Source: Scatophagus argus
Lineage: Eukaryota; Chordata; Actinopteri; Scatophagidae
Assembly: GCF_020382885.2 (NCBI RefSeq)
Contig: NC_058496.1
Coordinates: 1,149,001-1,213,000, forward strand
Length of the DNA stretch: 64,000 bases
Direction of reading: 5' to 3'
Part shown: one piece after another, positions 61,543 to 64,000 of the stretch
Layout of the letters: the number at the start of each line of letters is the position of its first letter
Position numbering within the stretch: the first letter of the stretch is position 1
Notes under the pieces: generated by a model
What the model saw: only the letters and a program-made list of their open reading frames with translations
Databases searched by the model: none
What the model was told of the DNA's origin: nothing
Position numbers and translations under genes: made by a program

Positions 61543-64000
61543 GGTCCTGCAGGCGGCTCACCAGAAGCTTTTTCAGCCCTGTGAAACAGAGCTCGCTGCA
61601 ACAGGTTGTTTTAATGCACTGTGAATTCTTCTGGCATGAAATACCTCAAGGACACCTTTATCTGCTGCCACCCACAGATCAGCACTCTCCTTGTCTCGCA
61701 ACGCTCAAGGTAATTTATTTAATACTTTGCAAAATCATTTATCATTTAAAAGGACCGACAGGAACAAGGCAGCAGCAGCAAAGCCTACACGAGTCTTCGT
61801 GGTAACAGAAGAACTTTGAGTCTGATTAGTATCTCCTGTCTTGCAGTTTTAAAAGCAGTGGGGGGAAAACAAACATCAGGGATTCTCTCTACGCAGCCAT
61901 GGCAACTCAGGCAGCGGCGGTAATCTCTTTCAGGAATGTGTAGGACTGAGGCTTTGTGGAGAGCTTCACTCAGCCTTCAGTGGGAGCAGGCGGCCTCGCA
62001 TTTCAACACGAAGGCTCCTGGATGAGACAGCATAATCCATTGGTGCTCGTTTTACAAAAATCTGTCATTTCTGGAATGATCTTCACGCCTGTTAAAAATG
62101 TTGGAAAAATGCCCCTAAATCAATTTCCCCAGCTATCAGTGCTCAGGCTGCTCACATTGTCCTCATGTCAGGATGACATACCGTCTCACCTGTCCAATTT
62201 CAAGTTGACCCATCGGATATCATTATGGGTGGCCCGACAACCGTGAAACTGTCAGAATAACTGATGTCACGGAACAGGTTCAGCTGAAGCCATACATCAC
62301 CTGGTTTCTACCAACTTACCTCTTTTATGATGGGACATTACAGGACACGATAAAGCAGCAGCAGCAGCAGCTGAATTAGGTCTTCTGTAATCGTAAATTA
62401 CTGCTGGTAAATTTAAAGTGACTTTGCGTGGTGTATTAACATATTTCCTATGAATCAAGGAGCCAATCAGGCCGTTTGATCGAAGCAGACTGATTCGGCT
62501 TTGCAGGTAAACTGCCGACACGACCACAAGCGGCTGTTGGCGGCGCTGAAAGCCCCGCGCTGCTGATTCTGCTGCGCCAGCTTCCCCCGGACTGTCGTTA
62601 AATGGAGCTGAGCCGTTTGGAAATGATCTCCTCTTTGGGCTGCTGGACTAATTGTTCTCGTGTGCTGTGATAACACCATTAAAATGTAATGCACTCGGGA
62701 TCGTTGCTTCACATCTGATATGGTTACAAGACAAAGAAAGAAAACAAGTGCTTGAGCTCCAGCAGCGTTTACGCTTCGTCATGAAATCCACTTTTCAAAT
62801 GAGGGAAACTGGCTCTCTCAGTGCAGCATCAGCCACTATACAGGGACAAGTGTTTCTCCTCTTCATTGTTGAAAATCGTTCTCCACGGTGCACTAAATAA
62901 TCAGATTAAACAGAGGGAGAAACTCGGGTATTACGTTGTCAAAGTGCAGATAAGCACGAGTGTGAGGCTGGTGCGGGTGAAAGGCACATCCAGCTGCTGG
63001 GAGTGAATGAAGCACAGCCGTCATCTGAGGCTTTGATGAAATATCGTTCATTTTCTTGGTCACTAATGGGAATTCTCAGTGTCAGTGAAGTCCTCATTTC
63101 AGTTCCCTTTTTTAATTCAGCCTATAATTTCTTCAGAGTCGGGATAATGAAATGTTTAGCATAATTTTCCTTTTAGGGACTTTAAATTAAAGCTGTAGTC
63201 ATCGATCTTAGCCAAATCGGGGTAATGAAACTATTTCGGGAGAAGCTGCACACCTCACACATGTTCTGCCAGACGAGCCACCAAGTACTGTGGCTTCAGG
63301 ATGAAGTTTATTTTCTTTCCGAAGCTGCCAGGATAACCTGCCGCTAAGAGACATTCATCGAGCTGCAAGGCCTTTCGACGGACCTCGTGGCTGTAATAAA
63401 GTCCAGGGCTTTTCACAGTGTAGCTTTGGTGACTGCAGCAGCAGGGAAGGGTCCCTGCCGAGCCTAATGACTTCAGATGTGAAAACACTTTGGTATTGAC
63501 TTTATATAATTGGGCAAGATGCAATAACACAGCAACCTTGGAGCAGCTCACCTGGATGACCCCATCCATCCACCCTTATGGAGTGTCGGCTCCTGCAGCT
63601 CGCGGTGGAGACAGCCCTTGAAGCCGGAGCTCATTAACTCTTTCACACATTATTATGTACTCCCTCTTTACTTTGCACGAGTGTGTGCACTTATTAATAC
63701 CACGCTGTCAACACAGGTGTGTTTTGTCTGGCTACAGAGTTCAAGGACCACGTGTTGGACTCCACTCATCACTCAGACTGACTTTGAACTCAGTGTTATT
63801 CAACACTATTTTATAAAAGTTGGTGTCATTATAATCACTTTCCATAGTTGAATTGTTACATTTAGGTCAGTTTAGTTAACTTCCTACAGTTTGGAATGGA
63901 ATTTCAACAGTTTATCCATTGCTTTAAAAACGCAGTGTGGAGCTTTTGTCTCCCCCTTCTGGCAGTGACAATAATTACACATACACTGCGCGAACACGTT
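61543..64000. other. Unannotated DNA to the right edge
   Basis: Scattered short open frames only; none shows protein-family features or paired splice sites that I could support. A gene continuing beyond the window cannot be excluded. Confidence 0.4.

Overview
This window is vertebrate nuclear DNA, almost certainly from a ray-finned (teleost) fish. Genes are built from short exons with GT/AG introns, intergenic DNA is AT-rich with many CA/GA microsatellites, and dispersed repeats include Tc1-like transposons and palindromic MITEs typical of fish. There are no operons, prokaryotic genes, CRISPR arrays or recognisable RNA genes.

Six protein-coding genes can be rebuilt exon by exon. For each main transcript the summed exon length is a multiple of three with consistent splice phases. 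From left to right they are: cabp1 (minus, 557-7854), a neuronal EF-hand calcium sensor with a caldendrin-type long N-terminus and two candidate alternative N-terminal exons inside its large first intron; asphd2 (minus, 12110-13785), a membrane-anchored aspartyl/asparaginyl hydroxylase-like protein; ggt5 (plus, 17120-25606) and ggt1 (plus, 42563-47393), two gamma-glutamyltransferases with 12 coding exons each and matching intron phases; lrrc75b (minus, 28582-39047), a leucine-rich-repeat protein lying between the two ggt genes; and anapc5 (minus, 50002-54503), the APC5 scaffold subunit of the anaphase-promoting complex. No gene was found from 54.5 kb to the right edge.

The gene content joins what I recall as human 12q24.31 genes (CABP1, ANAPC5) and human 22q11-q12 genes (ASPHD2, GGT5, LRRC75B, GGT1), which fits an ancestral 12/22 linkage kept in this fish. 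GGT5 and GGT1 act in extracellular glutathione and leukotriene gamma-glutamyl metabolism. The other genes are functionally unrelated, so the cluster is conserved synteny rather than a pathway.

Non-coding content includes three Tc1-like relics in ggt5 introns (two with clear terminal inverted repeats, one with TA target duplication, one carrying a short telomere-like tract), a fourth Tc1 relic near 59.4-59.9 kb, a MITE family with TTAAAGGA(A/G)CAGTTCACC ends (three two-ended copies and one end), other fish-type dispersed repeats including a probable nested pair at 33.4-34.15 kb, and a 31-bp minisatellite at 60.8-61.5 kb. I found no evidence for a wholly new biological system. The most interesting points are the alternative cabp1 N-terminal exons, the inverted pair of related Tc1 relics in one ggt5 pre-mRNA, and the Glu-to-Gln change and shortened exon 9 in ggt5.
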